DNA of 64,000 bases from Roseateles terrae (GCF_014192155.1 NZ_JACHXO010000007.1:186001-250000); one strand, 5' to 3'; shown: positions 39,879 through 49,180, numbered from the stretch's first letter. Numbers and translations are program-made. Notes: generated from the letters alone by a model not told the origin.

Positions 39879-40082
39879 TCAGGCCGGCTCGTCCGGATCC
39901 GTCGCCAGCTCCAGCGCCGCAATCTGGTCCCGCAGCGCCAGACGTCTCTTCTTGAGACGCCGCAGGCTCAATTCGTCCACAGGCGCGGCTGCTGCCAGCA
40001 CGTCAATGCGGCCATTGAGCTCCGCATGTTCCATGCGCAGTTCGATCAGAAGTCTTGCTGGAGAGTGAAGTTGTTCATCCAT
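39879..40082 (-). CDS. DUF465 (YdcH-like) small protein
   Basis: A 67-residue, highly charged, helical protein: MDEQLHSPARLLIELRMEHAEL followed by a short break and LSLRRLKKRRLALRDQIAAL. This is the DUF465/YdcH pattern of two antiparallel helices; the function is unknown. The ATG at 40082 gives the family N-terminus; the longer frame upstream overlaps the divergent promoter region. A perfect TATAAT lies 38 bases upstream on its strand. A CCTTGA-A-TCAAGG palindrome (39817-39829) lies downstream before dinG. Confidence 0.85.
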   Translation of the reverse strand: MDEQLHSPARLLIELRMEHAELNGRIDVLAAAAPVDELSLRRLKKRRLALRDQIAALELATDPDEPA

Positions 40083-40119
40083 GCCGGGGAACCACTCGAC
40101 CGGAAGGCCAAGCGCACGG

Positions 40120-40127
40120 ATTATAGT
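40120..40127. promoter_or_regulatory. Overlapping divergent -10 elements
   Basis: Minus strand TATAAT (40120-40125) would serve the DUF465 gene with a leader of about 30 bases. Plus strand TATAGT (40122-40127) would start transcription near 40134, only two bases before the PP2C start codon. No clear -35 is seen on either strand. Confidence 0.45.
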
Positions 40128-40135
40128 TTTGGGAT

Positions 40136-40903
40136 ATGAGCCGCACACCACCGGGCTATCGCCTCAGCGCCGCCACAGGCATCCACCGAGGCGACCGCCT
40201 TTATCAGCAAGACCAGGTCCAGGTTTTCGCCCATCCGCGACAGAGCGGCTGGGTGCTGGGCATCGTCGCCGACGGCATGGGCGGCAAGAGCGGGGGCCGC
40301 AAGGCCGCCGACCAGGTCATCCTCACCGCCCAGCAACTCTTCGAGCGCTTCGTGCCGGATGAGGAAGACGAGATCGATCTGCTGCGCCAGATCGTGTCGG
40401 AATCCCACCTGATGATCCGCCTGACCGCCATTTCGGCGGAAGAAGAGCCGCACAGCACGCTGGCCGCCTTCATGATCACCGGCGCCCGCCGCTGCTTCTG
40501 GATCCACACCGGCGACTCCCGCATTTATCACTTCCGCGGCCCCAACATGGTGACGCGGTCGTTTGACCAGTCCTATGTGCAGCGGCTGGTGGATGAAGGG
40601 CAGATCACCGAGGAAGAAGCCCAGGTGCATCCGCAGTCCAACCTGCTGACGGCGTGCCTGGGCACGGTGCAGGAGCCAACCCCGGTCGAGAAGACGATTG
40701 AACGGCTGGAAGTGGGCGACAGCCTGATGTGCTGCAGCGACGGCCTGTGGCACTACTTCACCCCGGCCGAGCTGGGCACCGTGCTGCACAGCCTGCCCCC
40801 GCGGGACGGCTGCGAATTGCTGGTCAGCAAGGCGCGCCAGCGGGCCAAGGGCACCGGCGACAACCTGTCGATCGCGGTGGTGCGGGTCGATCCGCTGGAC
40901 TGA
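40136..40903 (+). CDS. PP2C-family serine/threonine phosphatase
   Basis: A 255-residue metal-dependent phosphatase of the bacterial Stp type, cytosolic with no membrane segment. The motifs in order are GDRLYQQDQV (motif 1 region, around 19-28), VADGMGGKSGG at 44-54 with metal-binding Asp46, HTGDSRIYHF, CCSDGLW, and GTGDNLSIAVV near the end. No partner Ser/Thr kinase gene is in the window. The ATG is preceded by TTTTGGGAT without a good Shine-Dalgarno, and the likely -10 is so close that the message may be leaderless. It is convergent with the next gene at 8 bases. Confidence 0.92.
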   Translation: MSRTPPGYRLSAATGIHRGDRLYQQDQVQVFAHPRQSGWVLGIVADGMGGKSGGRKAADQVILTAQQLFERFVPDEEDEIDLLRQIVSESHLMIRLTAISAEEEPHSTLAAFMITGARRCFWIHTGDSRIYHFRGPNMVTRSFDQSYVQRLVDEGQITEEEAQVHPQSNLLTACLGTVQEPTPVEKTIERLEVGDSLMCCSDGLWHYFTPAELGTVLHSLPPRDGCELLVSKARQRAKGTGDNLSIAVVRVDPLD

Positions 40904-40911
40904 GCGCGGCT

Positions 40912-41670
40912 TCAGCGCGACGGCAGCGACTGGATATCGGACGCTGACGGCGTCGGCAGATGCGCCGGCGCCGGTTTCTTCGGGTCGGCCGGCTTGGCGG
41001 CCCGCTTCTCTTCCAAAGCCTTGGCGCGACGCTGCAGCTCCTGCTGCTTGGCCTCGCGGCTCGCGGCCGCCTGACGGCGTTCCGCCGCCTTGCGCTCGGC
41101 CGCCTGCTGCTCCCGCTGCACCTGCTGCTGATGCGCTTCAGGATTGGCGCGCCGCTGGCGAGTGGGCGGCAGCGGCGGCGCGGAGGCCGGGCGCTGCGCG
41201 GCCTTGACCGCTGACGCCCCACGCGCCCCCTGCGCCCCCGACGCGGCTTCCCGCGCTTCCTCGTCCTTGGCCATCACCCGTTCGCGCTGCGCGGCGGCCC
41301 GCTGCTGGCGCTCCCGCGCATTGACCTCGATCTCCTGCTGCTGGAGGGGCCGCAGCGCCTCGATCCGCCAGCTGTGGGCGTCCTCCAGGCAGCCCGTCAC
41401 CACGAAGCGGGTGCGGCAGTCCTTCACCTTCTCCTCGTAGGCCTTCTGCACGGCGGACCGCTTCGCGTTGATCTCGGCGCGGGTCTGCCGGTTGGCCGCG
41501 TCCTGCGCCTCCTCGACGTTCGCCGCGTGGGCACAGGCGCCGGCCAGCAGCAGCCCGGCGCCCAGGACCAGCGCGGGGAGCGCTGCAAGCGTGGCAGCCG
41601 CACCCGTCCGGGACCGGGCCCCGGCGGAGCACCGACCCGCCGAAGGAAGCAACATCAGCACGGACGTCAT
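40912..41670 (-). CDS. Secreted coiled-coil protein of unknown function
   Basis: I do not recognise a family. The 252-residue protein has an N-terminal signal-like hydrophobic segment (LPALVLGAGLLLAGACAHA, cleavage possible after AHA) and a short mature region with two cysteines (KDCRTRFVVTGCLEDAH), which resembles small periplasmic proteins with a Cys pair. A long Gln/Arg/Glu/Ala-rich coiled coil (about 105-225) and a Pro-rich end follow. The ATG at 41670 was preferred over a GTG two codons upstream. It starts 15 bases after zapE and is probably co-transcribed with it. Confidence 0.75.
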   Translation of the reverse strand: MTSVLMLLPSAGRCSAGARSRTGAAATLAALPALVLGAGLLLAGACAHAANVEEAQDAANRQTRAEINAKRSAVQKAYEEKVKDCRTRFVVTGCLEDAHSWRIEALRPLQQQEIEVNARERQQRAAAQRERVMAKDEEAREAASGAQGARGASAVKAAQRPASAPPLPPTRQRRANPEAHQQQVQREQQAAERKAAERRQAAASREAKQQELQRRAKALEEKRAAKPADPKKPAPAHLPTPSASDIQSLPSR

Positions 41671-41685
41671 GAGCACTCAGGAAGT

Positions 41686-42786
41686 TCAGGTCAGTGAAGT
41701 ATCCACGTCCCGGCGCTCCAATGACAAATACTCCTGCGACTGCATCTCCTGGAGTCTTGACACGGTACGCGGGAACTCGTGCGCCAGCGGCCCTTCGGTG
41801 TAGAGCGCCTCCGGCGGCACCGCCGCTGAAATCACCAGCTTGCAGCGCCGGTCATAGAGCACGTCGACGAGCCAGGTGAAGCGACGGGCTTCGCTGGCCA
41901 GCTTGGGCGGCATCTCCGGCACATTGGAGAGGATGACCGTGTGGAACTGGGTGGCCAACTCCAGGTAGTCGTTCTGCGAACGGGGTCCGCCGCACAGCTC
42001 CTTGAAATCGAACCAGACCACGCCCCCGGCGCGCCGGCGGGCATGCAGTTCCCGGTGTTCGATGTAGAGGGTGGCGTCCTGCTCACGGGCCTCGGCGAGC
42101 GATTCAAAGGCGGAGGTCAGCGCTTGCTCCGCCTGCGGGCCCAGCGGCGTGTGGTACAGCTGCACATGCTCCAGGGAGCGCTGGCGGTAGTCCGTGCCGT
42201 TGTCGACATTGATCACCTCCAGATGGGTCTTGAGCAGCTCGATGGCCGGCAGGATGCGGTCCCGATGCAGGCCGTTCGGATACAACCCGTCCGGATGGAA
42301 GTTGGAGGTGGTGACGATGGAGACACGATTGCGGAACATCGAATCCAGCAACCGGTGCAGGATCATCGCGTCGGTCACATCGGCCACGTGGAATTCATCG
42401 AAGCAGATCAGCCGGAAGCGGCGCGCGATGCGCTTGCCCAGCTCCTCCAGCGGATCCTGGATGCCCTTGAGTTCCTGCAGTTCGCGGTGCACTTCCCGCA
42501 TGAACTCGTGGAAGTGCAGCCGCGTCTTGCGGGTCAGCGGCACGGCCTGGAAAAAGCAGTCCATGAGGAAGCTCTTGCCGCGCCCGACGCCGCCGAACAT
42601 GTAGACGCCGCGCGGCAGCGGCGGCCGCACCAGCAGCTTGCTGAAGGCATTGGAGCGCCGGGCCTTGTAGGCGGCCCATTCATCCTGGCAGCGCTGCAGC
42701 GCCGCCACGGCGCGCAGCTGCGCCGGGTCCGCGGTGTAGCCGCGTTCGGCCAGGGTCTGGTTGTAGAGCTCGGTGACGGTGGTCAT
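41686..42786 (-). CDS. zapE: Cell division ATPase ZapE (AFG1-like)
   Basis: An AAA-type ATPase that associates with the FtsZ ring late in constriction. Walker A is FGGVGRGKS (residues 64-72), and the Walker B region is LICFDEFHVADVTDAMIL. The sensor region TTSNFHPDGLYPNGLHRDRILP and the C-terminal FTWLVDVLYDRRCKLVISA are typical of AFG1/ZapE. It is 366 residues. It is downstream of the lpdA terminator and thus likely has its own promoter in the 96-base gap. Confidence 0.94.
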   Translation of the reverse strand: MTTVTELYNQTLAERGYTADPAQLRAVAALQRCQDEWAAYKARRSNAFSKLLVRPPLPRGVYMFGGVGRGKSFLMDCFFQAVPLTRKTRLHFHEFMREVHRELQELKGIQDPLEELGKRIARRFRLICFDEFHVADVTDAMILHRLLDSMFRNRVSIVTTSNFHPDGLYPNGLHRDRILPAIELLKTHLEVINVDNGTDYRQRSLEHVQLYHTPLGPQAEQALTSAFESLAEAREQDATLYIEHRELHARRRAGGVVWFDFKELCGGPRSQNDYLELATQFHTVILSNVPEMPPKLASEARRFTWLVDVLYDRRCKLVISAAVPPEALYTEGPLAHEFPRTVSRLQEMQSQEYLSLERRDVDTSLT

Positions 42787-42828
42787 GCAGGAAAGGGTCC
42801 AGGGTCGGAGGGTCTGCAGGCGGAGCCG

Positions 42829-42862
42829 AAAAAGAAAAGGGGCGACTCATCGCCGCCCCTGT
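42829..42862 (-). terminator. Terminator of the odhA-odhB-lpdA operon
   Basis: Minus strand: AGGGGCGGCGATGAGTCGCCCCT (a stem with a small bulge) followed by TTTTCTTTTT. It lies 21 bases after the lpdA stop. Confidence 0.88.
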
Positions 42863-42882
42863 CACTGCGTCCGAGGCGGGCC

Positions 42883-44310
42883 TCAGAAGTTCAGCGTGCG
42901 CTTGTCCACGGCCAGGGCCGCTTCCTTGGTCGCCTCGCTCAGCGAGGGATGCGCGTGGCAGATGCGGGCGATGTCTTCCGCCGAGGCCTTGAACTCCATC
43001 GCCACCACGGCTTCGGAGATCAGCTCCGAGGCCATCGGGCCGATGATGTGCACGCCCAGGATTTCGTCGGTCTTGGCATCGGCCAGGAACTTGACGAAGC
43101 CGGTGGTGTCACCCAGGGCACGGGCACGGCCGTTGGCCAGGAACGGGAACTGACCCGCCTTGTAGGCCACGCCTTCGGCCTTGAGGGCCTGCTCGGTCTT
43201 GCCCACCCAGGCGATTTCCGGGCTGGTGTAGATGACCCAGGGGATGGTGTTGAAGTTGACGTGACCATGCTGGCCGGCAATACGCTCGGCCACGGCCACG
43301 CCTTCTTCTTCCGCCTTGTGGGCCAGCATCGGGCCACGCACCACATCACCGACCGCCCAGACGTTGGGCAGGTTGGTGCGGCACTCGTCGTCCACCACCA
43401 CGGCGCCGCGCTCGTCGAGCTTCAGGCCGACGGCGTCGGGGTTCAGACCGATGGTGTTGGCCACACGGCCGATCGAGACGATCAGCTTGTCCACCGCCAG
43501 GGCCTGTTCAGCGCCCTTGGCATCCGTGTACTTCACCGTCACGCTTGACGCGCCGTTCTCGACGGACGAGATCTTCACGCCCAGCTCGATGTTCAGGCCC
43601 TGCTTCTTGAAGACCTTGGCGGCTTCCTTGGCGACGGATTCGTCGGCGGCACCCAGGAAGGCGGGCAGCGCTTCCAGAATGGTCACCTCGGCGCCCAGAC
43701 GGCGCCACACCGAACCCATTTCCAGGCCGATCACGCCGGAGCCGATCACACCCAGCTTCTTCGGCACAGCAGGGATGCGCAGGGCACCGTCGTTGGAGAG
43801 GATGTTCACCTCGTCGAAAGGTGCACCCGGCAGCTGACGGGCGTTGGAGCCGGTCGCCACGATCACATGCTTGGCCGTGATCGTTTCTTCCGCGGCGCCG
43901 GCCACCTTCAGCTCGTAGCCGCCGTCCTTCGCCGCCACGAACGAGCCGCGGCCGTGGAAGAACGTCACCTTGTTCTTCTTGAACAGGTAGAGGATGCCGT
44001 CGTTGTTCTGCTTCACGACGCTGTCCTTGCGGCCGATCATCTTGGCGATGTCGATCTTCAGGTCAGACATCGAGATGCCGTGGTCGGCAAAGCCGTGGCC
44101 GGCATGCTCGAAGTGCTCGCTGGACTGCAGCAGGGCCTTGGACGGGATGCAGCCGACGTTGGTGCAGGTGCCGCCGGGAGCGGGACCGCCCTTGTCGTTC
44201 TTCCACTCGTCGATGCAGGCGGTGTTGAAACCCAGCTGCGCCGCGCGGATGGCCGCGATGTAGCCACCGGGGCCGCCGCCGATGACAACGACGTCGAATT
44301 GTTTGCTCAT
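42883..44310 (-). CDS. lpdA: Dihydrolipoyl dehydrogenase (E3)
   Basis: The FAD/NAD flavoprotein that reoxidises lipoyl groups of E2 in 2-oxoglutarate dehydrogenase. FAD motif GGGPGG is at residues 11-16, the redox disulphide [13 protein letters not shown] has Cys49 and Cys54, a NAD-binding [13 protein letters not shown] follows, and the C-terminal HAHPSLSEA carries the catalytic His. It is 475 residues. It is the third gene of the operon, 18 bases after odhB, so it is dedicated to this complex in the first place. Confidence 0.97.
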   Translation of the reverse strand: MSKQFDVVVIGGGPGGYIAAIRAAQLGFNTACIDEWKNDKGGPAPGGTCTNVGCIPSKALLQSSEHFEHAGHGFADHGISMSDLKIDIAKMIGRKDSVVKQNNDGILYLFKKNKVTFFHGRGSFVAAKDGGYELKVAGAAEETITAKHVIVATGSNARQLPGAPFDEVNILSNDGALRIPAVPKKLGVIGSGVIGLEMGSVWRRLGAEVTILEALPAFLGAADESVAKEAAKVFKKQGLNIELGVKISSVENGASSVTVKYTDAKGAEQALAVDKLIVSIGRVANTIGLNPDAVGLKLDERGAVVVDDECRTNLPNVWAVGDVVRGPMLAHKAEEEGVAVAERIAGQHGHVNFNTIPWVIYTSPEIAWVGKTEQALKAEGVAYKAGQFPFLANGRARALGDTTGFVKFLADAKTDEILGVHIIGPMASELISEAVVAMEFKASAEDIARICHAHPSLSEATKEAALAVDKRTLNF

Positions 44311-44328
44311 GGTCGCTGTGTCCTTGGC

Positions 44329-45594
44329 TTACAGGTCGAACAGCAGGCGGGCCGGATCTTCCAGCGCGTCCTTCATGGCCACCAGACCCAGCACGGCTTC
44401 GCGGCCGTCGATGATGCGGTGGTCGTAGGACATGGCCAGGTAGTTGATCGGACGGATCACGATCTGGCCGTTCTCCACGACGGCGCGGTCCTTGGTGGCG
44501 TGAACGCCCAGGATGGCCGACTGGGGCGGGTTGATGATCGGGGTCGACAGCATCGAGCCGAAGGTGCCACCGTTGGAGATGGAGAAGGTGCCGCCGGTCA
44601 TCTCTTCGATGCCAAGCTTGCCTTCCTGGGCCTTCTTGCCGTATTCGGCGATCTTCTTTTCGATGTCGGCGAAGCTCATCTGGTCCGCATTGCGCAGGAT
44701 GGGCACCACCAGGCCGCGCGGGGAACCGACGGCGATACCGATGTCGAAGTAGCCGTGGTAGACGATGTCATTGCCATCGACCGAGGCGTTCAGCACCGGG
44801 TACTTCTTCAGGGCGTGCACGGCAGCCTTTACGAAGAAGCTCATGAAACCCAGCTTGGTGCCGTGTTCCTTGGTGAAGCTGTCCTGGAACTTCTTGCGCA
44901 GCTCCATGACCGGGGCCATGTTCACTTCGTTGAAGGTGGTCAGGATGGCGTTGGTCGACTGCGATTGCAGCAGACGCTCGGCGATCCGGGCACGCAGGCG
45001 GCTCATCGGCACGCGCTGCTCCGGACGGTCGCCCAGGTTGGCGGACACCGGAGCGGCCACGGCCGGCAGCGGCTTGGCGGCCGGTGCGGTCGGTGCAGCC
45101 ACCGGAGCGGCCACGGCAGGCTTGGCGCCGCCTTCGATGGCGCCCAGCACATCACCCTTGGTGACGCGGCCGTCCTTGCCGGTGCCCGGCACGGAACCGG
45201 CGGCCAGGTTGTTGTCGGCCATCAGCTTGGCGGCGGCGGGCATGGCCACGCCGGCCTTGGAGGCGGAGTCGCTCGATGCAGCGGCAGCCGCGGGGGCTGC
45301 AGCGGGTGCGGGAGCAGCGGCGGCGGGCGCGGCAGCCCCAGCGGCGGCCTTGGCTTCGGTGTCGATGCGGGCGATGACCTGGTCGGAGGTCACGGTGGCG
45401 CCGTCACCGGCCACCAGCTCGGTCAGCACGCCGGCGGAAGGGGCCGGCACTTCCAGCACGACCTTGTCGGTCTCGACTTCGATCAGGATTTCGTCCACGG
45501 CCACGGCTTCACCGGGCTTCTTCTTCCACTGCAGGAGGGTCGCTTCAGCGACCGACTCGGACAGCTGGGGGACTTTGACTTCAACGATTGCCAT
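44329..45594 (-). CDS. odhB: Dihydrolipoyllysine-residue succinyltransferase (E2 of 2-oxoglutarate dehydrogenase)
   Basis: The core of the complex that passes the succinyl group to CoA. It has an N-terminal lipoyl domain with the lipoylated Lys44 in VETDKVVLE, an Ala/Pro-rich linker, a peripheral-subunit-binding domain (MPAAAKLMADNNLAAGSVPG), a second linker, and the catalytic domain with the C-terminal SYDHRIIDGREA motif. It is 421 residues. It is separated from odhA by 138 bases containing two strong hairpins. Confidence 0.96.
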   Translation of the reverse strand: MAIVEVKVPQLSESVAEATLLQWKKKPGEAVAVDEILIEVETDKVVLEVPAPSAGVLTELVAGDGATVTSDQVIARIDTEAKAAAGAAAPAAAAPAPAAAPAAAAASSDSASKAGVAMPAAAKLMADNNLAAGSVPGTGKDGRVTKGDVLGAIEGGAKPAVAAPVAAPTAPAAKPLPAVAAPVSANLGDRPEQRVPMSRLRARIAERLLQSQSTNAILTTFNEVNMAPVMELRKKFQDSFTKEHGTKLGFMSFFVKAAVHALKKYPVLNASVDGNDIVYHGYFDIGIAVGSPRGLVVPILRNADQMSFADIEKKIAEYGKKAQEGKLGIEEMTGGTFSISNGGTFGSMLSTPIINPPQSAILGVHATKDRAVVENGQIVIRPINYLAMSYDHRIIDGREAVLGLVAMKDALEDPARLLFDL

Positions 45595-45641
45595 GATGTT
45601 TGTTCTCTCGGTTTTTCAGTCAACCGGAGCTTTGCGCCTGT

Positions 45642-45732
45642 CCGGCTGCCGCCGCATGACCCGGGAGGGAGTTCCCGGGGAGGTCATGCGCGTGCAGCCG
45701 GTGTTATTGCGGCGCTCAGCGTCCGCAATAAC
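45642..45732 (-). other. Structured RNA element between odhA and odhB (two tandem hairpins)
   Basis: Hairpin B starts at the odhA stop codon: GTTATTGCGG (45703-45712) pairs with CCGCAATAAC (45723-45732). Hairpin A follows: CCGGCTGC (45642-45649) pairs with GCAGCCGG (45694-45701), GCATGACC (45654-45661) with GGTCATGC (45682-45689), and an inner CCCGGGA/TTCCCGGG extends it, so about 60 bases fold on themselves. No U-tract follows. It is probably an mRNA processing, stability or expression-balancing element. Confidence 0.7.
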
Positions 45733-48585
45733 TCACTTCGTCAGCACGAAGCCCTTCAGCTTGCCGTAGGCCTGTTCCAGCAGCGACTTGAGTTGCTCCT
45801 GGTGCAGGTGGGAATAGCCAACGGCGGGCGATGCCGAGGCCGGGCGGCCGGCGTAACCCAGCTTCTGACCATCCAGCATGTTTTCGTGGATGTAGTGCTG
45901 AACGAAGAACCAGGCGCCCTGGTTCTGGGGCTCGTCCTGGCACCAGACGATTTCGGTGGCGTTCGGGTACTTCTTGATTTCGGTCGAGAAGGCCTTGTGC
46001 GGGAACGGATACAGCTGTTCCACGCGGATGATGGCCACGTCCTTCTTGTCGCCACGGGCCTTGACCAGGTCGTAGTACACCTTGCCCGAGCAGGCGATGA
46101 TGCGCTTGACCTTGCTGGCGTCGATCTCGGCGTTCAGCTCGGCGATGACCGTGCGGAACTCACCCTTGGTGAATTCGCTGACCGGCGAGGTGGCGTCCTT
46201 GGCGCGCAGCAGCGACTTGGGCGTCATGATGACCAGCGGCTTGCGGAACATGCGCAGCATCTGACGGCGCAGCAGATGGAAGATCTGCGAGGCGGTCGTC
46301 GGCTGAACGATCTGCATGTTGTTGTCCGCGGCCAGCTGCATGAAGCGCTCCAGGCGGGCCGAGCTGTGCTCGGGGCCCTGGCCTTCATAGCCGTGCGGCA
46401 GCATCAGGGTCAGGCCGTTGGCGCGGCCCCACTTCACTTCACCGGAGGCGATGAACTGGTCGATGACGACCTGCGCGCCGTTGGCGAAGTCACCGAACTG
46501 CGCTTCCCAGATGGTCAGCGTGTTGGGTTCGGCGGCGGCATAGCCGTATTCGAAGCCCAGCACCGCTTCTTCCGACAGGATCGAGTCGATGACAACGAAC
46601 GGTGCCTGGCCTTCCGCGACGTTCTGCAGCGGAATGTAGGTGCCGGTGTCGAAGCGCTCGCGGTTCTGGTCGTGCAGGACAGCATGGCGGTGGGTGAAGG
46701 TGCCACGGCCGCAGTCTTCACCGGACAGGCGCACCGGATAACCGGAGGCCACCAGCGAAGCGAAGGCCATGTGCTCGCCCATGCCCCAGTCGACGTTGAT
46801 GTCGCCACGGCCCATGGCGGCGCGGTCGGCGACGACCTTTTCCACCAGCGGGTGGGCCTTGAAGTCGGCCGGCAGGGTGGTGATCTTCTCGGCCAGGCGC
46901 TTCCATTCGGCCACCGGCAGTGCGGTGTCGCAGCTGTCGGTCCACTTCTTGCCGAGGAACGGGGTCCAGTCGGTGGCGTACTTGCTCTTGTAGTTGGTCA
47001 GCACCGGATCAACGGTGTGGCGACCTTCGTCCATGGCGGCGCGGAAGGCCTTGACCATGGTGTCGGCGCCGTCGGCCGGCAGCACGCCCTGGGCGATCAG
47101 CTTGTCGCCATAGAGCTTGCGGGTGCCGGGGTGGGCCGCGATCTTCTTGTACATCAGCGGCTGGGTGAGCGCGGGGGTGTCCTGCTCGTTGTGGCCCAGC
47201 TTGCGGAAGCAGACGATGTCCACCACCACATCCTTCTTGAACTGCTGACGGTATTCCAGGGCGAGCTGGGTGGAGAACACCACCGCTTCCGGATCGTCAC
47301 CGTTGACGTGCAGCACCGGGGCTTCGACCATCTTGACGACGTCGGAGCAGTACAGCGTCGAGCGGATGTCGCGCGGGTCGCTGGTGGTGAAGCCGATCTG
47401 GTTGTTGATGACGATGTGGACCGTGCCGCCGGTGTAGTAACCGCGGGTCTGGGCCAGCGCCAGGGTTTCCATCACGACGCCCTGGCCGGCGAAGGCAGCA
47501 TCGCCGTGCACCAGCACCGGGAGCACCTGCTCGCCGGTCTTGTCGCCGCGACGGTCCATGCGAGCCTTGACCGAGCCTTCGACCACCGGGTTCACGATTT
47601 CCAGGTGGGAGGGGTTGAAGGCCAGGCTCAGGTGGACGGGGCCGCCGGCGGTGGTCACGTCGCTGGAGAAGCCCTGGTGGTACTTCACGTCACCCGAGGG
47701 CAGGTCTTCAGGGGCAGTGTGATCGAACTCGGCGAACAGGTCACGGGGCATCTTGCCCAGGGTGTTCACCAGCACGTTCAGGCGGCCGCGGTGGGCCATG
47801 CCGATCACGATTTCCTGCACGCCCTTGGCGCCGGCGCTCTGCACCAGTTCGTCCATGGAGACGATGAAGCTTTCGCCGCCTTCCAGGGAGAAGCGCTTCT
47901 GGCCGACGTACTTGGTGTGCAGGTAGCGTTCCAGGCCTTCGGCCGCGGTCAGGCGGTCGAGGATGTGCTTCTTCTTGTCGGCGGGATAGTTCGCCTTGCT
48001 CCGGGGCGCTTCCAGGCGTTCTTGCCACCAGCGCTTCTCGACCGGATCGCTGATGTGCATGAACTCGGCACCGATGCTGCCGCAGTAGGTTTCACGCAAG
48101 GCCTGCACGATCTCGCGCAGGGTCATGTTCTCGGCCTTGGTGAAATAGGTGTTCGTGGCGCTGAAGCTGATGTCCATGTCAGCTTCGGTCAGGCCATACG
48201 ACGCCGGTTCCAGCTCAGGGATCTGGGGGCGTTCGGTGCGCTTGAGGGGGTCCAGATCAGCCCAGCGCGAACCCAGGAAGCGGTAGGCGGCAATCAGCGA
48301 TTGCACATGCACCTGCTTGCCGGCGACGGCCAGCTCGTTGCTGGAAACCTTGGTGTTGAAGGCGTTGGCCTTGGCGCGCTGCGCGAAGGACTCGATGACC
48401 GGGGCGTGAGCGACGTCGCGCTTGTCGGTGCCGTCCACTGCAGGCACATGCTGCAGGGCGTCGAAATAGGCGCGCCAGTTGTCGGGCACTGCGCCAGGGT
48501 TGTCGAGGTACTGTTCGTACATTTCCTCGACGTAAGGGGCATTGCCCCCGAACAGGTAGGAATTCGACCTGTATTGCTGCATCAT
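45733..48585 (-). CDS. odhA: 2-oxoglutarate dehydrogenase E1 component
   Basis: A thiamine-diphosphate enzyme that decarboxylates 2-oxoglutarate in the TCA cycle. The 950-residue protein has the N-terminal E2-binding segment (NSYLFGGNAPYVEEMYEQYL), the TPP domain with IGMAHRGRLNVLVN and GDAAFAGQGVVMETLAL (the GDG-type motif), a pyrimidine-binding domain with MLPHGYEGQGPEHSSARLER, and the C-terminal VWCQDEPQNQGAW. AAGGTGAG precedes two adjacent ATGs. It is the first gene of odhA-odhB-lpdA. Confidence 0.97.
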   Translation of the reverse strand: MMQQYRSNSYLFGGNAPYVEEMYEQYLDNPGAVPDNWRAYFDALQHVPAVDGTDKRDVAHAPVIESFAQRAKANAFNTKVSSNELAVAGKQVHVQSLIAAYRFLGSRWADLDPLKRTERPQIPELEPASYGLTEADMDISFSATNTYFTKAENMTLREIVQALRETYCGSIGAEFMHISDPVEKRWWQERLEAPRSKANYPADKKKHILDRLTAAEGLERYLHTKYVGQKRFSLEGGESFIVSMDELVQSAGAKGVQEIVIGMAHRGRLNVLVNTLGKMPRDLFAEFDHTAPEDLPSGDVKYHQGFSSDVTTAGGPVHLSLAFNPSHLEIVNPVVEGSVKARMDRRGDKTGEQVLPVLVHGDAAFAGQGVVMETLALAQTRGYYTGGTVHIVINNQIGFTTSDPRDIRSTLYCSDVVKMVEAPVLHVNGDDPEAVVFSTQLALEYRQQFKKDVVVDIVCFRKLGHNEQDTPALTQPLMYKKIAAHPGTRKLYGDKLIAQGVLPADGADTMVKAFRAAMDEGRHTVDPVLTNYKSKYATDWTPFLGKKWTDSCDTALPVAEWKRLAEKITTLPADFKAHPLVEKVVADRAAMGRGDINVDWGMGEHMAFASLVASGYPVRLSGEDCGRGTFTHRHAVLHDQNRERFDTGTYIPLQNVAEGQAPFVVIDSILSEEAVLGFEYGYAAAEPNTLTIWEAQFGDFANGAQVVIDQFIASGEVKWGRANGLTLMLPHGYEGQGPEHSSARLERFMQLAADNNMQIVQPTTASQIFHLLRRQMLRMFRKPLVIMTPKSLLRAKDATSPVSEFTKGEFRTVIAELNAEIDASKVKRIIACSGKVYYDLVKARGDKKDVAIIRVEQLYPFPHKAFSTEIKKYPNATEIVWCQDEPQNQGAWFFVQHYIHENMLDGQKLGYAGRPASASPAVGYSHLHQEQLKSLLEQAYGKLKGFVLTK

Positions 48586-49180
48586 CTTCGCTCACCTTTT
48601 GCCCCGGCTTCCAGGGCGATCGGCTGGTTGATAAACCTTCCGCGACACGGCTTGACCGGTTGGCGGATTGCGACCCGCCTTCACTGTTGCCAGAAAAGGG
48701 GACGGGAAGGACCTCAAGTCACAAGCGCCGCACTGTAGCACTTCGGCAATTCCGGCGCGTTACTGAAGGCGTCCACTTTTCACTGAAAACTCTAGCCCAT
48801 GTGGCGGAAGGTCGTGGCCGCAAAACGACGGACCACCCCGCTCATCGAGCAGGTATTGAACGGCTTTGGCGGCTAACCGCTACAACGTTGGCCGCCCAGG
48901 GGTTGCGGACAAGCCGGCCGGCGCAGTGGTTGCCAACCGCACACGGGTACATCCCGGTACGCGTCGAGTACGGCGGTGACACAAAACACACCAACCGGCC
49001 TGCGGAGGCCCTGCTGCGAGCGGGGTGACCCACTCGGTCAAATCCAATACACCAGAGCGCCCAGGAGCACCACAGGCTGGGGGCTCAAACGATTGCGACC
49101 CCCAGGACCATCCTCTAGACTTGCGCCCGCGGTTCCGCCCCGCGATTGAATGGTGGGCCGCCGGGACACAGGAGATCCCA
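48586..49180. other. Non-coding region between odhA and the 2OG oxygenase
   Basis: About 595 bases between divergent genes. A minus-strand TACAGT at 48732-48737 could be an odhA -10, but no -35 matches. A small dyad TTTTCA-C-TGAAAA is at 48777-48789. A plus-strand promoter candidate lies at 49093-49121. The one open frame of some length (48660-49028, plus) has no recognisable features. Confidence 0.5.
49093..49121 (+). promoter_or_regulatory. Candidate sigma-70 promoter for the 2OG-Fe(II) oxygenase gene
   Basis: TTGCGA, 17 bases, TAGACT: each hexamer matches the consensus at 4 of 6 positions. The start would be near 49128, giving a leader of about 53 bases that contains the AGGAGAT ribosome site. 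Confidence 0.35.

Noticed and set aside
43867-48738. A 1623-codon open frame on the plus strand opposite lpdA, odhB and odhA
   Set aside because: It is antisense to three certain genes, also crosses the hairpin-rich gap, and has shadow-type composition (His/Gly/Val/Leu/Gln-rich), as expected in high-GC DNA.
48660-49028. 122-codon plus-strand frame upstream of the 2OG oxygenase
   Set aside because: Composition is random-like, there is no ribosome site, and it overlaps the odhA promoter region.
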